This document shows positions 47,125 to 55,783 of a stretch of DNA of 64,000 nucleotides, piece by piece (the first letter of the stretch is position 1; the number at the start of each line of letters is the position of its first letter). The stretch covers positions 62,001 through 126,000 of the forward strand of contig NZ_JAHXRQ010000005.1 of NCBI RefSeq assembly GCF_019392335.1. The letters run 5' to 3'. Made by a program: the position numbers and the translations under genes. Under the pieces are notes generated by a model. That model worked only from the letters and a program-made list of their open reading frames with translations. It was not told the origin of the DNA and did no database searches. The stretch is from Mameliella sp. CS4 (lineage in GTDB: Bacteria; Pseudomonadota; Alphaproteobacteria; Rhodobacterales; Rhodobacteraceae).

Positions 47125-48216
47125 ATGAGCGATTTCGCCACCCTCAGTCTCGACGGCAGCGGCCTGTCCCGCACACCGCGCGTGCGTGCCTCCAAACGGG
47201 CCGAGGATTACCTCGACCGGTTCGATTCTACGACGCTCTGGCTGGACGCGGTCTGGCACGACGGCGCGGTTGTGCTGATCTGCCCGAGGCTCAACAACCT
47301 GGACCGGAGCGTGGCGCGGGCGCGTTTCACTTTGGACGGGTCAGAGGTGCGCCCGCGCATCACGCGCTATTACCGCCATACTCTGATCCGTCTGCGCGCC
47401 GATGTCCAACCGTCCCGTGTCGCGGTCGAGGTCGGGGATTGGCGGGGGGAAACCCCGGTCAACGGCCCGGACACCCGGCTGGATGGGCGCAACGTTCTGA
47501 TGACGCTGTCAAAGGACAACCACCCGGACTGGATCGAGGACTGGGCCAGGTTCCACGCCGCCCACCACGGCGCCGACGCGGTGCTGTTCGTCGACAATGG
47601 GTCGGAAACCTTGGGGCCTGACCAGATCCGCCCCGCACTGGAACGGGCGGGCTATGAGCAGGTCATCGTCCTGTCGACGCCGCTGCGTTACGGGCCGCGC
47701 GGATTGCCCCCTTTTATCAACGCCGAGCTGTTCCTGCAGACGGGCATTCTGAACGCGCTGCAATTCCGGTTCCTGCAGGGCGCGCGCGCGGTCCTGAATT
47801 GCGACGTGGACGAACTGGTGATGACGCCCGGCCGCACCGTTTTCGATGCCGCAGTGCAAAGCCGCGCCGGCTTTGTCCGTTTTCCGGGCCGCTGGGTGCA
47901 TCCCGCGCCCGAGGCAGAGGGTTGGCCCTGGCACGCGCGCCACAGCCACCGGGACGCGCCGGTCAAGACTTGCCCGCCAAAATGGTGCGTGGTGCCCGGC
48001 GGTCCGCTGCGCGGCTACCAATGGCGCGCGCATGAACTGGAACGGCTGCCCTTCGCGCGCCGGTTCCAGCTGGACAACGCCTGGTTCTACCATTGCCGGA
48101 ACATCACCAACGGCTGGAAATCGCTGAAGCGCACGCAGGTGCGCGGGGGCACCGTGCCGGACCCGGGATTGCAAGAGGCGCTGGCCGCGGCGGACCTGCC
48201 TCAGCGTTCCGCTTGA
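47125..48216 (+). CDS. Family 2-type glycosyltransferase
   Basis: 363-residue cytoplasmic protein without signal peptide. A distinct N-terminal lobe (to about residue 125) is followed by TLSKDNHPDWIEDWARFHAA, DAVLFVDNGS and the divalent-cation motif NCDVDELVMT, matching the Glyco_tranf_2_4 group. The C-terminus has HCRNITNGWKSLKRT. Acceptor and sugar are unknown; exopolysaccharide or lipid modification is possible. The open frame extends far upstream, but only by running antisense to fadH. Confidence 0.8.
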   Translation: MSDFATLSLDGSGLSRTPRVRASKRAEDYLDRFDSTTLWLDAVWHDGAVVLICPRLNNLDRSVARARFTLDGSEVRPRITRYYRHTLIRLRADVQPSRVAVEVGDWRGETPVNGPDTRLDGRNVLMTLSKDNHPDWIEDWARFHAAHHGADAVLFVDNGSETLGPDQIRPALERAGYEQVIVLSTPLRYGPRGLPPFINAELFLQTGILNALQFRFLQGARAVLNCDVDELVMTPGRTVFDAAVQSRAGFVRFPGRWVHPAPEAEGWPWHARHSHRDAPVKTCPPKWCVVPGGPLRGYQWRAHELERLPFARRFQLDNAWFYHCRNITNGWKSLKRTQVRGGTVPDPGLQEALAAADLPQRSA

Positions 48217-48266
48217 AAAGCCCTGCCGCCGGGGGCAGGCTGACCGCAAACCAGTTTGGAGGGCGC

Positions 48267-49262
48267 ATGACACCCGTCACCGTCAAAGGCGACAAGACCG
48301 CGCAACTGCCCCAGCTTCAGGATGCGCGCAACCCCGGCATGATGCTGGACATGGACTGGGTCCGCGCCGCCCGCGCCAACCGTTCGGCCATCGAACGGCG
48401 CGCAGCCACCTTGCCCGGACGGCGCTCGGTCAAGAAAGAGTATCAGGCCGCCTGGCTGGCGCGCGCGATCTCCTGCATCGACCTGACGACGCTGGCGGGC
48501 GACGACACGCCGGGCCGGGTCGCCCGGCTGTGTGCCAAGGCGCGTCATCCCGTGCGCGCCGACCTTTTGGAGGCGCTGGGCCTCGAAGGGCTGACCGTCG
48601 GCGCGGTCTGTGTCTACCACGACATGATCGGCCCGGCGCTGGGCGCCCTGCAAGGGTCCGGCATCCCCGTGGCCGCCGTGTCGACCGGATTCCCGGCGGG
48701 ACTGTCGCCCTTTCGTCTGCGTGTGGCCGAGATCGAGGAAAGCGTTCAGGCGGGTGCACAGGAGATCGACATCGTCATCTCGCGCCGCAAGGTCCTGACC
48801 GGCGACTGGCAGGGGCTCTATGACGAGATGCGCACCTTCCGCGCCGCCTGCGGCGAGGCCCACGTCAAGGCGATCCTTGCCACCGGAGAGCTGGGCACGC
48901 TGCAGAATGTCGCCCGCGCAAGCCTCGTCTGCATGATGGCGGGGGCCGATTTCATCAAGACCTCGACCGGCAAGGAAAGCGTCAACGCCACACTGCCCGT
49001 CAGCCTTGTGATGATGCGGGCGATCCGCGCCTATCATGCGGCCACCGGCTATCGCGTCGGCTACAAGCCCGCAGGCGGAATTTCCAAGGCCAAGGACGCG
49101 CTGACCTACCTGGCGATGGTCAAGGAGGAACTGGGCGACCGCTGGCTGCGGCCCGACCTCTTCCGCTTTGGCGCCTCGTCGCTGCTGGGCGATATCGAGC
49201 GGCAGCTGGAACATCATGTCACCGGGGCCTACTCGGCGTCCTGGCGGCACGCGGCGGGGTGA
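48267..49262 (+). CDS. deoC: Deoxyribose-phosphate aldolase
   Basis: 331-residue class I aldolase splitting 2-deoxyribose 5-phosphate to acetaldehyde and glyceraldehyde 3-phosphate. The Schiff-base Lys is in DFIKTSTGK, with further active-site boxes VKAILATGELG and IDIVISRRKVLTGDW. It is longer than E. coli DeoC (about 260) because of an N-terminal extension of about 60 residues, as in other alphaproteobacterial forms. ATG 48267 follows GGAGGG. Confidence 0.93.
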   Translation: MTPVTVKGDKTAQLPQLQDARNPGMMLDMDWVRAARANRSAIERRAATLPGRRSVKKEYQAAWLARAISCIDLTTLAGDDTPGRVARLCAKARHPVRADLLEALGLEGLTVGAVCVYHDMIGPALGALQGSGIPVAAVSTGFPAGLSPFRLRVAEIEESVQAGAQEIDIVISRRKVLTGDWQGLYDEMRTFRAACGEAHVKAILATGELGTLQNVARASLVCMMAGADFIKTSTGKESVNATLPVSLVMMRAIRAYHAATGYRVGYKPAGGISKAKDALTYLAMVKEELGDRWLRPDLFRFGASSLLGDIERQLEHHVTGAYSASWRHAAG

Positions 49263-49281
49263 GGTCCAGTCCGCGCAGCGG

Positions 49282-49304
49282 CAGACCGTCCGTGGGACGG
49301 TCTG
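49282..49304 (+). other. Stem-loop between deoC and the aldehyde dehydrogenase genes
   Basis: Perfect ten-bp stem CAGACCGTCC/GGACGGTCTG with loop GTG, 20 bases after deoC. No T tract follows, so it may be a processing or attenuation site rather than a full terminator. Confidence 0.5.
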
Positions 49305-49389
49305 AGGGCCGAACGGGCGGAGCCCCGAAAAGACAGGAAACGAGACCGATGGTGGCATTGGAAAAACCGGAAATCAGGAGCGGCTCCAG

Positions 49390-49680
49390 ATGCAGATGAC
49401 ACCGCAATGGTCGCTGATGATGGTGGCCGTCTTTCTGGTGATGGGGGTCAGCAACTGGCGGCGACGGCGGCTGAAGCGCGCCGCGCGCGACCTGCCGACA
49501 CGGCTGTTCCGCCAGTTGGGGCCGGAACCGGAATTCGACCTGCCCGACAGCCCGCCCGAGGGGCTGGAAGACTTTGCCGCCCTGCAAAAACGCAGCCTGC
49601 GGGTGCAGCACCTCGTCTGGGGCCTGGCGCTGATCTGGCTGGTTTACGTGATCTACCTGGCAATGGGAGCCGCACAATGA
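49390..49680 (+). CDS. Small membrane protein
   Basis: 96-residue protein with an N-terminal membrane segment (about residues 5-20), a basic cluster NWRRRRLKRAARD, a charged middle part and a C-terminal membrane segment (LVWGLALIWLVYVIYLAMG). No family recognised. ATGs at 49390 and 49396 are both possible. It overlaps the next gene by four bases and is likely part of the deoC-aldehyde dehydrogenase transcript. Confidence 0.75.
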   Translation: MQMTPQWSLMMVAVFLVMGVSNWRRRRLKRAARDLPTRLFRQLGPEPEFDLPDSPPEGLEDFAALQKRSLRVQHLVWGLALIWLVYVIYLAMGAAQ

Positions 49681-50039
49681 AGCCCGCCCTCATGGCCCTT
49701 GCCGTGCTTGGTCTTGCAACACCTGTCCTGGCGCAAAGCTATGCCTGCGCGCCTTGGGGCGCGGAGGCCGCCGGTCTTCCCCCCATCGCCGCAATCACCG
49801 TAAGTCAGGGCATCATCATGATCGACCAAGGCGGACTGAAGACCACGGCACGCATGGCACGGGGATCGCTGAAACGTCGGGTCTTTCTGTCCGAAGAGGC
49901 GGCACTCATTGTCTACGGCGATCCCGTTCTGGCGGGCGGGGAGCCGCCCACCTTCGGGGACCGTGTCACCCTCCAGCACCTGCAATTCGACGCACACGCG
50001 CCGAACCTGGCACAAACCGCCTGCGAGAGGCTGAAATGA
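49677..50039 (+). CDS. Small secreted hypothetical protein
   Basis: 120-residue exported protein with signal peptide MKPALMALAVLGLATPVLAQ and two cysteines (YACAPWG, TACERLK). No domain recognised. Four-base overlaps on both sides (upstream membrane protein, downstream aldehyde dehydrogenase) indicate tight coupling, which suggests a conserved but unknown role in this operon. Confidence 0.75.
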   Translation: MKPALMALAVLGLATPVLAQSYACAPWGAEAAGLPPIAAITVSQGIIMIDQGGLKTTARMARGSLKRRVFLSEEAALIVYGDPVLAGGEPPTFGDRVTLQHLQFDAHAPNLAQTACERLK

Positions 50040-52369
50040 GCATCAAAGAGATCTTCGAAAACATGGATTACGGCCCCGCCCCCGAAAGCGCCGGGGATGC
50101 GCTGGCCTGGATCGTCGACCAGGGATCGCGGTTCGGCCATTTCATCAACGGCGCCTTCACCGAGGCGGGGACAGGCTTCGACAGCCGTAACCCGGCCACC
50201 GGAGAGGTTCTGGCGACGCTGACGCAGGCCACGCAGGACGACGTTGACGCCGCCGTGGCTGCCGCCCGCGCAGCCCAGCCGGCATGGGAGGCGCTGGGAG
50301 GACCGGGCCGCGCGCGCCATCTCTATGCGCTGGCGCGGCTGTTGCAGAAACACGCGCGGCTGTTCGCCGTGCTGGAAACGCTGGATAACGGCAAGCCGAT
50401 CCGCGAAAGCCGCGACATCGACATCCCCCTTGCCCAGCGGCATTTCTACTATCACGCGGGCATGGCGCAACTGATGGACAGCGAGCTGCCCGACCGGCAG
50501 GCGCTGGGGGTCTGCGGCCAGATCGTACCGTGGAACTTTCCGCTGCTCATGCTGTCGTGGAAGATCGCCCCGGCGCTGGCCACCGGCAACACGGTGGTGC
50601 TGAAACCGGCCGAGTGGACCTCGCTGACCGCATTGCTGTTCGCCGACATCTGCCAACAGGCGGGTCTGCCTGCGGGCGTGGTCAATATCGTCACCGGCGA
50701 CGGCCGGGTGGGCGAGATGATCACCGACGCGGACGTGGACAAGATCGCCTTTACCGGCTCGACCGAGGTTGGCCGCAAGATCCGGCAGGCGACGGCCGGG
50801 CGCGGCATCGGCCTGACGCTCGAACTGGGGGGCAAATCCCCTTACGTTGTCTTCGAGGACGCCGACCTGGACAGCGCCATCGAGGGGTTGGTGGATGCGA
50901 TCTGGTTCAACCAGGGACAGGTTTGCTGCGCCGGGTCCCGCCTCTTGGTGCAAGAGGGCGTGGCGGACGCCTTCCACGACCGGCTGCGTGCGCGGATGGA
51001 CAAGCTGCGCATTGGCAATCCGCTGGACAAATGCATCGACGTCGGCGCCATCGTCGCCCCCGAACAGCTGCGCCGGATCGAGGACATGGTTTCCGGCGCC
51101 GAGGGCACGATCTATCGCGCCAACTGCCCCCTGCCCGAGGGCTGTTATTACCCGCCGACGCTGATCTCTGGCCTGTCGCCCGCCTCGCCCCTGATGCAGG
51201 AAGAGATATTCGGCCCGGTACTGGTCTCTTCGACCTTCCGCACGCCTGCCGAGGCAGTCGCGCTGGCCAACAACACGCGCTATGGGCTGGCCGCCAGCGT
51301 CTGGTCCGAGAACATCAACACCGCGCTGGACGTGGCGCCGCAACTGGCGGCGGGGGTGGTCTGGGTCAACGGGACCAACATGTTCGACGCCGCCGCCGGG
51401 TTCGGAGGTGTCCGCGAAAGCGGCTTTGGCCGTGAAGGCGGCTGGGAGGGCCTGCGCGCCTATACCCGCCCCCGGGGCGACACCGCAACGCTGGCCCCGG
51501 TCGAGGCTTTTGCCGGCGACAGCGCCGAGCCGCAGCCGGTGGACCGCACCGCCAAGCTCTATATCGGCGGCAAGCAGGCGCGGCCCGACGGTGGCTACGC
51601 GCGCAACATCCATGACGCGACGGGCAAGCTGATCGGCCAGGCGCCCATCGCCAACCGCAAGGACATCCGCAACGCCGTCGAGGCGGCGCGCGGCGCGGGC
51701 GGCTGGGCCAAGGCCACCGCGCACAACCGCGCGCAAGTTCTCTATTACATCGGCGAGAACCTCTCGGCTCGGGCAGGGGACTTCGCCGCCCTGATCGACC
51801 GGCTGACCGGTGACGACAACGGCGCGGCCGAGGTCGAGGCCAGCGTGAACCGGCTGTTCACTGCCGCCGCCTGGGCGGACAAGTTCGACGGTGGGGTGCG
51901 CAGCGTGCCCATGCGCGGTGTTGCACTTGCGATGAACGAACCCTGCGGGGTGATCGGCGCGCTCTGTGCGGACGAGGCGCCGCTTCTGGGGCTGGTGTCG
52001 GTCATGGCGCCCGCCATCGCGATGGGGAACCGGGTGGTGCTGATCGCCTCCGACCCCTTCCCGCTGGCCGCGCTGGAGTTCACCCAGGTGCTGGAAACCT
52101 CTGACGTGCCGGGGGGCGTTGTAAACATCCTCACCGGCGCGCATGTCGAGCTGGCCCCGGTGCTGGCCGCCCACATGGATGTCGAAGCGGTCTGGTCCTT
52201 CTCGTCCAGCGACCTGTCGGAGGCGATCGAGACCGCCTCGGCCGGAAACCTGAAACGGACCTGGGTCAATGACGGGCGCGCGCGCGACTGGCAGGACACC
52301 GGCGACACCCGCGACTTTCTGGAACAGGCGACCGAGGTCAAGACGGTCTGGGTGCCCTACGGCGCATGA
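50036..52369 (+). CDS. Double-domain aldehyde dehydrogenase (ALDH16-like)
   Basis: 777-residue protein with two ALDH-fold segments. The first (to about residue 480) has WNFPLLMLSWKIAPALATGN, Glu in LTLELGGKSP and catalytic Cys297 in FNQGQVCCAGS. The second (about 500-777) has ALDH-like PCGVIGALC and VVNILTGAH but no Cys at the active position. That layout is the ALDH16 family, known from animals and bacteria including Rhodobacterales. It follows deoC and may oxidise acetaldehyde from that step; this is inferred from context. Confidence 0.92.
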   Translation: MSIKEIFENMDYGPAPESAGDALAWIVDQGSRFGHFINGAFTEAGTGFDSRNPATGEVLATLTQATQDDVDAAVAAARAAQPAWEALGGPGRARHLYALARLLQKHARLFAVLETLDNGKPIRESRDIDIPLAQRHFYYHAGMAQLMDSELPDRQALGVCGQIVPWNFPLLMLSWKIAPALATGNTVVLKPAEWTSLTALLFADICQQAGLPAGVVNIVTGDGRVGEMITDADVDKIAFTGSTEVGRKIRQATAGRGIGLTLELGGKSPYVVFEDADLDSAIEGLVDAIWFNQGQVCCAGSRLLVQEGVADAFHDRLRARMDKLRIGNPLDKCIDVGAIVAPEQLRRIEDMVSGAEGTIYRANCPLPEGCYYPPTLISGLSPASPLMQEEIFGPVLVSSTFRTPAEAVALANNTRYGLAASVWSENINTALDVAPQLAAGVVWVNGTNMFDAAAGFGGVRESGFGREGGWEGLRAYTRPRGDTATLAPVEAFAGDSAEPQPVDRTAKLYIGGKQARPDGGYARNIHDATGKLIGQAPIANRKDIRNAVEAARGAGGWAKATAHNRAQVLYYIGENLSARAGDFAALIDRLTGDDNGAAEVEASVNRLFTAAAWADKFDGGVRSVPMRGVALAMNEPCGVIGALCADEAPLLGLVSVMAPAIAMGNRVVLIASDPFPLAALEFTQVLETSDVPGGVVNILTGAHVELAPVLAAHMDVEAVWSFSSSDLSEAIETASAGNLKRTWVNDGRARDWQDTGDTRDFLEQATEVKTVWVPYGA

Positions 52370-52394
52370 CCGAAGCGGCGGGGTAAACCCCGCC

Positions 52395-52610
52395 CTACGC
52401 TTCCCCCTCGGGCAGGGCCTCCAGCAGATCGCCGGGCTGGCAGTCGAGGACCTCGCAGATCTTCGCCAGTGTCTCAAAGCGGATGCCCTTGACCTTGCCG
52501 GATTTCAGCAAGGAAATGTTCTGCTCGGTGATGCCCACGCGCTCGGCCAGCTCGCGTGAGCGCATCTTGCGCCGCGCCAGCATCACGTCCAGCCGCACCA
52601 CGATCTGCAT
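52395..52610 (-). CDS. XRE-family helix-turn-helix regulator
   Basis: 71-residue protein consisting of a single HTH: LDVMLARRKMRSRELAERVG then ITEQNISLLKSGKVKGIRFE and LAKICEVLDCQPGDLL. This is the YozG-like Cro/CI type often paired with a DUF2975 membrane protein. It overlaps the preceding DUF2975 gene by one base and is convergent with the aldehyde dehydrogenase gene. Confidence 0.92.
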   Translation of the reverse strand: MQIVVRLDVMLARRKMRSRELAERVGITEQNISLLKSGKVKGIRFETLAKICEVLDCQPGDLLEALPEGEA

Positions 52611-53152
52611 CAGACGAATCCCTCGTTCTCGGCCCTGAGCGCGACGGCCTGGCTGGTCACCAGCCCGACGATCAGCATCATCCCGCCCGCAAGGACAAAG
52701 CCCAGGTCAGCCGAGGACACGGCAAGCGAGACCATCCTTTGTCCCGCGGGCGCGCCGAGGGTCAGAAACAGTGTCTCGACCGGATGGGCCAGCACCCCCA
52801 CCGCCGACTGCGCCAGGAAACCCAGGCCGATGTGCCGCAGCGCATGGGCCGCCGAGGGGGTCAGTGCCGCGTCCCCCGCGTAACAGGCAAAAAGCCGGCT
52901 CATGTGCCAAAGCGTGTAAAGCACGGCGCCCAGTGCCACCCAGGCTCCCGCCACCAGTGCCAGCCGGCTCGCCCCGCCGATGCTGCGCCCGCCCATGTCC
53001 AGACCAAGCGCCGCCGCACGGTGCGAAATGAGCAAGGCGGGATCGACGGCAATCCAGACCACCAGCCCGAGGATCACCGCCATCGCGAGGAATGAGAGCC
53101 CGCGCAGAACCTGGGCGGCGCGGCGCGTGGCAAGGGGAAGTCGATAGGTCAT
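52610..53152 (-). CDS. DUF2975 membrane protein
   Basis: 180-residue protein with four membrane segments (about residues 17-36, 60-80, 105-123, 144-163). DUF2975 proteins are regularly found next to YozG-like regulators, as here, and the pair may sense a membrane or envelope signal; no ligand is known. ATG 53152 faces an AT-rich 79-bp divergent region. Confidence 0.85.
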   Translation of the reverse strand: MTYRLPLATRRAAQVLRGLSFLAMAVILGLVVWIAVDPALLISHRAAALGLDMGGRSIGGASRLALVAGAWVALGAVLYTLWHMSRLFACYAGDAALTPSAAHALRHIGLGFLAQSAVGVLAHPVETLFLTLGAPAGQRMVSLAVSSADLGFVLAGGMMLIVGLVTSQAVALRAENEGFV

Positions 53153-53231
53153 GGCACTGTCCAGTTTATCTTTTAATTCATATTATTTAATGTAAGACAA
53201 TAAACCCCGATTCCACAAGAGGAGGTTCTTT
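53153..53231. promoter_or_regulatory. AT-rich divergent intergenic region, DUF2975 versus lipoprotein
   Basis: Seventy-nine bases with an AT block at 53167-53204 (TTATCTTTTAATTC onward). It likely holds both promoters and is a reasonable place for the XRE regulator to bind, but I see no clear palindrome. Confidence 0.4.
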
Positions 53232-53780
53232 GTGTTCCGCCTACTCCCGTTCCTGGCTTTGCTAAGCGCCTGCACGGCCTTGGCGCCACAAACCCTGCAA
53301 GACTTGCGCCAGGTTGATCCGTTGACCGCCGATCCGGCGGATTTCCAGATCCACCTGCACTTGCCCGATGGTCTGGACCTTCCGCCCGACTCGGCGCGCT
53401 TGACCCTTGCAGCGGCTTCGCCCCGGGGCGCATTCGACGAGGGCTTTGTCCTGCAGCGCCGGGACACGCGCGGCGGGACTCTGATTCTGGCCGTTGCGCC
53501 CGCTGACCTGGACACCCTGCGGGCAGCGCAGGCCCGTGCCCGCGCCTGGAAAACCGAAGCCCCCGAACGAACCTCGGGCTCGCTGGAAATGTCCTTTGGC
53601 CTTTGCCTGCATGGGGTCGGGCCTGATCCGGATGCGCCTGTTTCCGCCGATCTGGTGCTGGAAAAAGATGGTCAGGCGCGGCCTTTCCTGCGCCCGCAAC
53701 CCGTTGACCGCTACCTGAAAAAGCTGAAGGCACAGGCAGATACAGTCCCCCTGCCCTGTCCCCCCGCCGCGCGACATTGA
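53232..53780 (+). CDS. Putative lipoprotein
   Basis: 182-residue protein with lipobox LSAC (Cys14) after a short hydrophobic leader, starting at GTG 53232 with AGGAGG upstream. The mature part is rich in Asp, Pro and Ala; no known domain. It is followed by rsfS, but probably not coupled. Confidence 0.7.
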   Translation: MFRLLPFLALLSACTALAPQTLQDLRQVDPLTADPADFQIHLHLPDGLDLPPDSARLTLAAASPRGAFDEGFVLQRRDTRGGTLILAVAPADLDTLRAAQARARAWKTEAPERTSGSLEMSFGLCLHGVGPDPDAPVSADLVLEKDGQARPFLRPQPVDRYLKKLKAQADTVPLPCPPAARH

Positions 53781-53921
53781 GAATTTACATTTCCGATGCT
53801 ATCTTTAAGACATGCCCATGCGTCCGGGCTTGGGGGGCGCGCAGCGACACAGGAGGACATTGTCCTGTCTTCGACGACACTTGCGGCACATGCCGCTCAT
53901 CAAGGCCGGGGCATTTCGGCC

Positions 53922-54275
53922 ATGACACAGAGCGAACCGACCGCCGAGGGCATTCTCGCGGCAGTGCTCGAAACTCTCTCCGACAACAAGGCAGAGGATA
54001 TCGTGCAGATCGACCTGCGCGGCAAATCCTCGGTGTGCGATTACATGGTCATCGCCACTGGCCGTTCGTCGCGCCAGGTCGCGGCGCTGTCGGAAAAGCT
54101 GGCGGATGAACTCAAGCAGAGCTTCGGCGTTCTCTCCACGATGGAGGGCAAGGACACCGGGGACTGGGTACTGATCGACGCGGGGGACGTGGTTGTCCAT
54201 CTCTTCCGTCCCGAGGTGCGCGAGTTCTACCAGCTGGAAAAGATGTGGGCTCCGGTGGCAGGCAATCAGGCCTGA
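53922..54275 (+). CDS. rsfS: Ribosomal silencing factor RsfS
   Basis: 117-residue factor that binds L14 and blocks subunit joining during starvation. The core is DNKAEDIVQIDLRGKSSVCD, YMVIATGRSSRQVAALSEKLAD and GDWVLIDAGDVVVHLFRPEVREFYQLEKMW. ATG 53922 gives a normal length; the open frame reaches 53796, and a good AGGAGG lies about 50 bases upstream of 53922 without a clear start codon. It is followed after three bases by rlmH, a very common arrangement. Confidence 0.93.
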   Translation: MTQSEPTAEGILAAVLETLSDNKAEDIVQIDLRGKSSVCDYMVIATGRSSRQVAALSEKLADELKQSFGVLSTMEGKDTGDWVLIDAGDVVVHLFRPEVREFYQLEKMWAPVAGNQA

Positions 54276-54278
54276 TCG

Positions 54279-54749
54279 GTGCGCGTACATCTTTGCGTGG
54301 TTGGCCGGCTCCGCAAGGGGCCGGAAAAGGCGCTTGTCGATGATTACCTGACACGTTTCGACCGGACTGGCCGGGCGCTGGGCCTTGGCCCGGCGCAGGT
54401 GATCGAGGTCGAGGACCGCAAGGGCGGCGGCATGGCGGGCGAGGCCGCGCTGCTGCGGCGTGCGATCCCGTCAGGCGCGCGGATCTGTGCGCTGGACGAA
54501 CGCGGCCACATGTGGTCCTCGCCCGAGTTTTCCGGAAAGCTGGCAGACTGGCGCGATGGTGGCGCGCAGGATCTGGCCTTTGTCATTGGCGGCGCTGACG
54601 GGATCGACCCGGCCCTGAGGGCCGAGGCGCAGGACCTCATGTCCTTTGGGCCAATGGTCTGGCCGCACATGCTGGTACGGGTGATGCTGACCGAACAGCT
54701 TTACCGCGCCGCCTCGATCCAGGCGGGGGCGCCCTACCATCGGGTCTGA
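54279..54749 (+). CDS. rlmH: 23S rRNA (pseudouridine1915-N3)-methyltransferase
   Basis: 156-residue SPOUT methyltransferase acting on Psi1915 in helix 69 of the assembled ribosome. Recognised by LCVVGRLRKGPEKALVDDYLTR at the start and FVIGGADGIDPAL, VWPHMLVRVMLTEQLYRA and PYHRV at the end, the SPOUT knot. It starts at GTG 54279, three bases after rsfS. Confidence 0.96.
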   Translation: MRVHLCVVGRLRKGPEKALVDDYLTRFDRTGRALGLGPAQVIEVEDRKGGGMAGEAALLRRAIPSGARICALDERGHMWSSPEFSGKLADWRDGGAQDLAFVIGGADGIDPALRAEAQDLMSFGPMVWPHMLVRVMLTEQLYRAASIQAGAPYHRV

Positions 54750-54752
54750 CGC

Positions 54753-55556
54753 TCAGGCGTAGGCGATCCAGAGCAGAAACAGCCCCAGGATCACCCGGTA
54801 GATGACGTAAGGCGTAAAGCTGACCGACCGCAACAGACGCATCATCAGCGAGAGCGCACCCAGCGCCGAAACGAAGGCCAGCGCCGCCGCAATCGCCCCG
54901 TCGCGCGCGGCCTGTGCATCGGCGCTGGCGATGACCTCGACCCCCAGCAGGGCGGCAGAGGCCATGATCGTCGGGATCGACATCAGCATGGCCAACTTGG
55001 CGCCATCGTGCCGGTTATAGCCCAGATGGCGCGCCGCTGTGATGGTGATGCCGGACCGCGAGGTGCCCGGGATCAGGGCCACGGCCTGCCAAAGCCCCAT
55101 GACGATCGCATCCCGCAGGCTCCAGTCGCTGTCCGCCTTGTCCTGCGCGCCTTTCATGTCGGCCCAGTAAAGCACGAGACCAAAGATCAGCATGGTCCAG
55201 CCGATCACCGCCGTCGAACGCAGCATGTCGTCCACGCCAGAGAGCTTGAGCGCCAGTCCGAAAAGGATCACCGGGATCGTGGCAATGAGCAACAGGAAGG
55301 CCAGGCGCGCGCCCGGAGTGTCCATACGCCCGGTCATGAGCCTCAGCGTGCCGGCGGCAGCGTCCTTAACATCGGTTCGGAAGTAGAGGATCACGGCCAG
55401 CAAGGTGCCGACGTGAACGGCCACGTCGATCACCTGCCCCTGGTCCTGCATGCCCGTCAGATTCGGCAGGAGAATCAGGTGGCCGGAGGAAGAAATCGGC
55501 AGAAATTCGGTAACCCCCTGTATCAGGGCAAGAATCAGGAGTTGCGTAAAAGCCAT
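54753..55556 (-). CDS. uppP: Undecaprenyl-diphosphatase
   Basis: 267-residue inner-membrane BacA-type phosphatase that recycles the lipid carrier of peptidoglycan synthesis. Signature boxes are EFLPISSSGHLILL (1) and LIPGTSRSGITIT (2), with about eight membrane segments. Convergent with rlmH (three bases apart) and divergent from gltD across 227 bases. Confidence 0.95.
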   Translation of the reverse strand: MAFTQLLILALIQGVTEFLPISSSGHLILLPNLTGMQDQGQVIDVAVHVGTLLAVILYFRTDVKDAAAGTLRLMTGRMDTPGARLAFLLLIATIPVILFGLALKLSGVDDMLRSTAVIGWTMLIFGLVLYWADMKGAQDKADSDWSLRDAIVMGLWQAVALIPGTSRSGITITAARHLGYNRHDGAKLAMLMSIPTIMASAALLGVEVIASADAQAARDGAIAAALAFVSALGALSLMMRLLRSVSFTPYVIYRVILGLFLLWIAYA

Positions 55557-55617
55557 TGTCGGGGTCCAATCAAAGCTACCCGCCTTGGTATAACTCCTTG
55601 TTTCAGAGCCGAAAGCG

Positions 55618-55648
55618 GCAATTTAAGTCCGATTCGGACATAAATTGC
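55618..55648. promoter_or_regulatory. 31-bp palindrome between uppP and gltD
   Basis: Arms of 15 bases (left GCAATTTAAGTCCGA) around one central base, 14 of 15 pairs matching. It is in an AT-richer divergent intergenic region, 135 bases before gltD and 62 bases before uppP. A dimeric repressor or activator site is the likely meaning. Confidence 0.6.
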
Positions 55649-55783
55649 GGGGTGAGGTGTGTTTTTTGAGGTCTCAAAACAGGAATATTCTGGATAAAGG
55701 TCAGCATGACTGACTTTCATTCTTGCGCAAGCTTCTGTAAGGAGGCGCGGACGATCTAGGGATTACCTGCAAAGGGTGGATGA

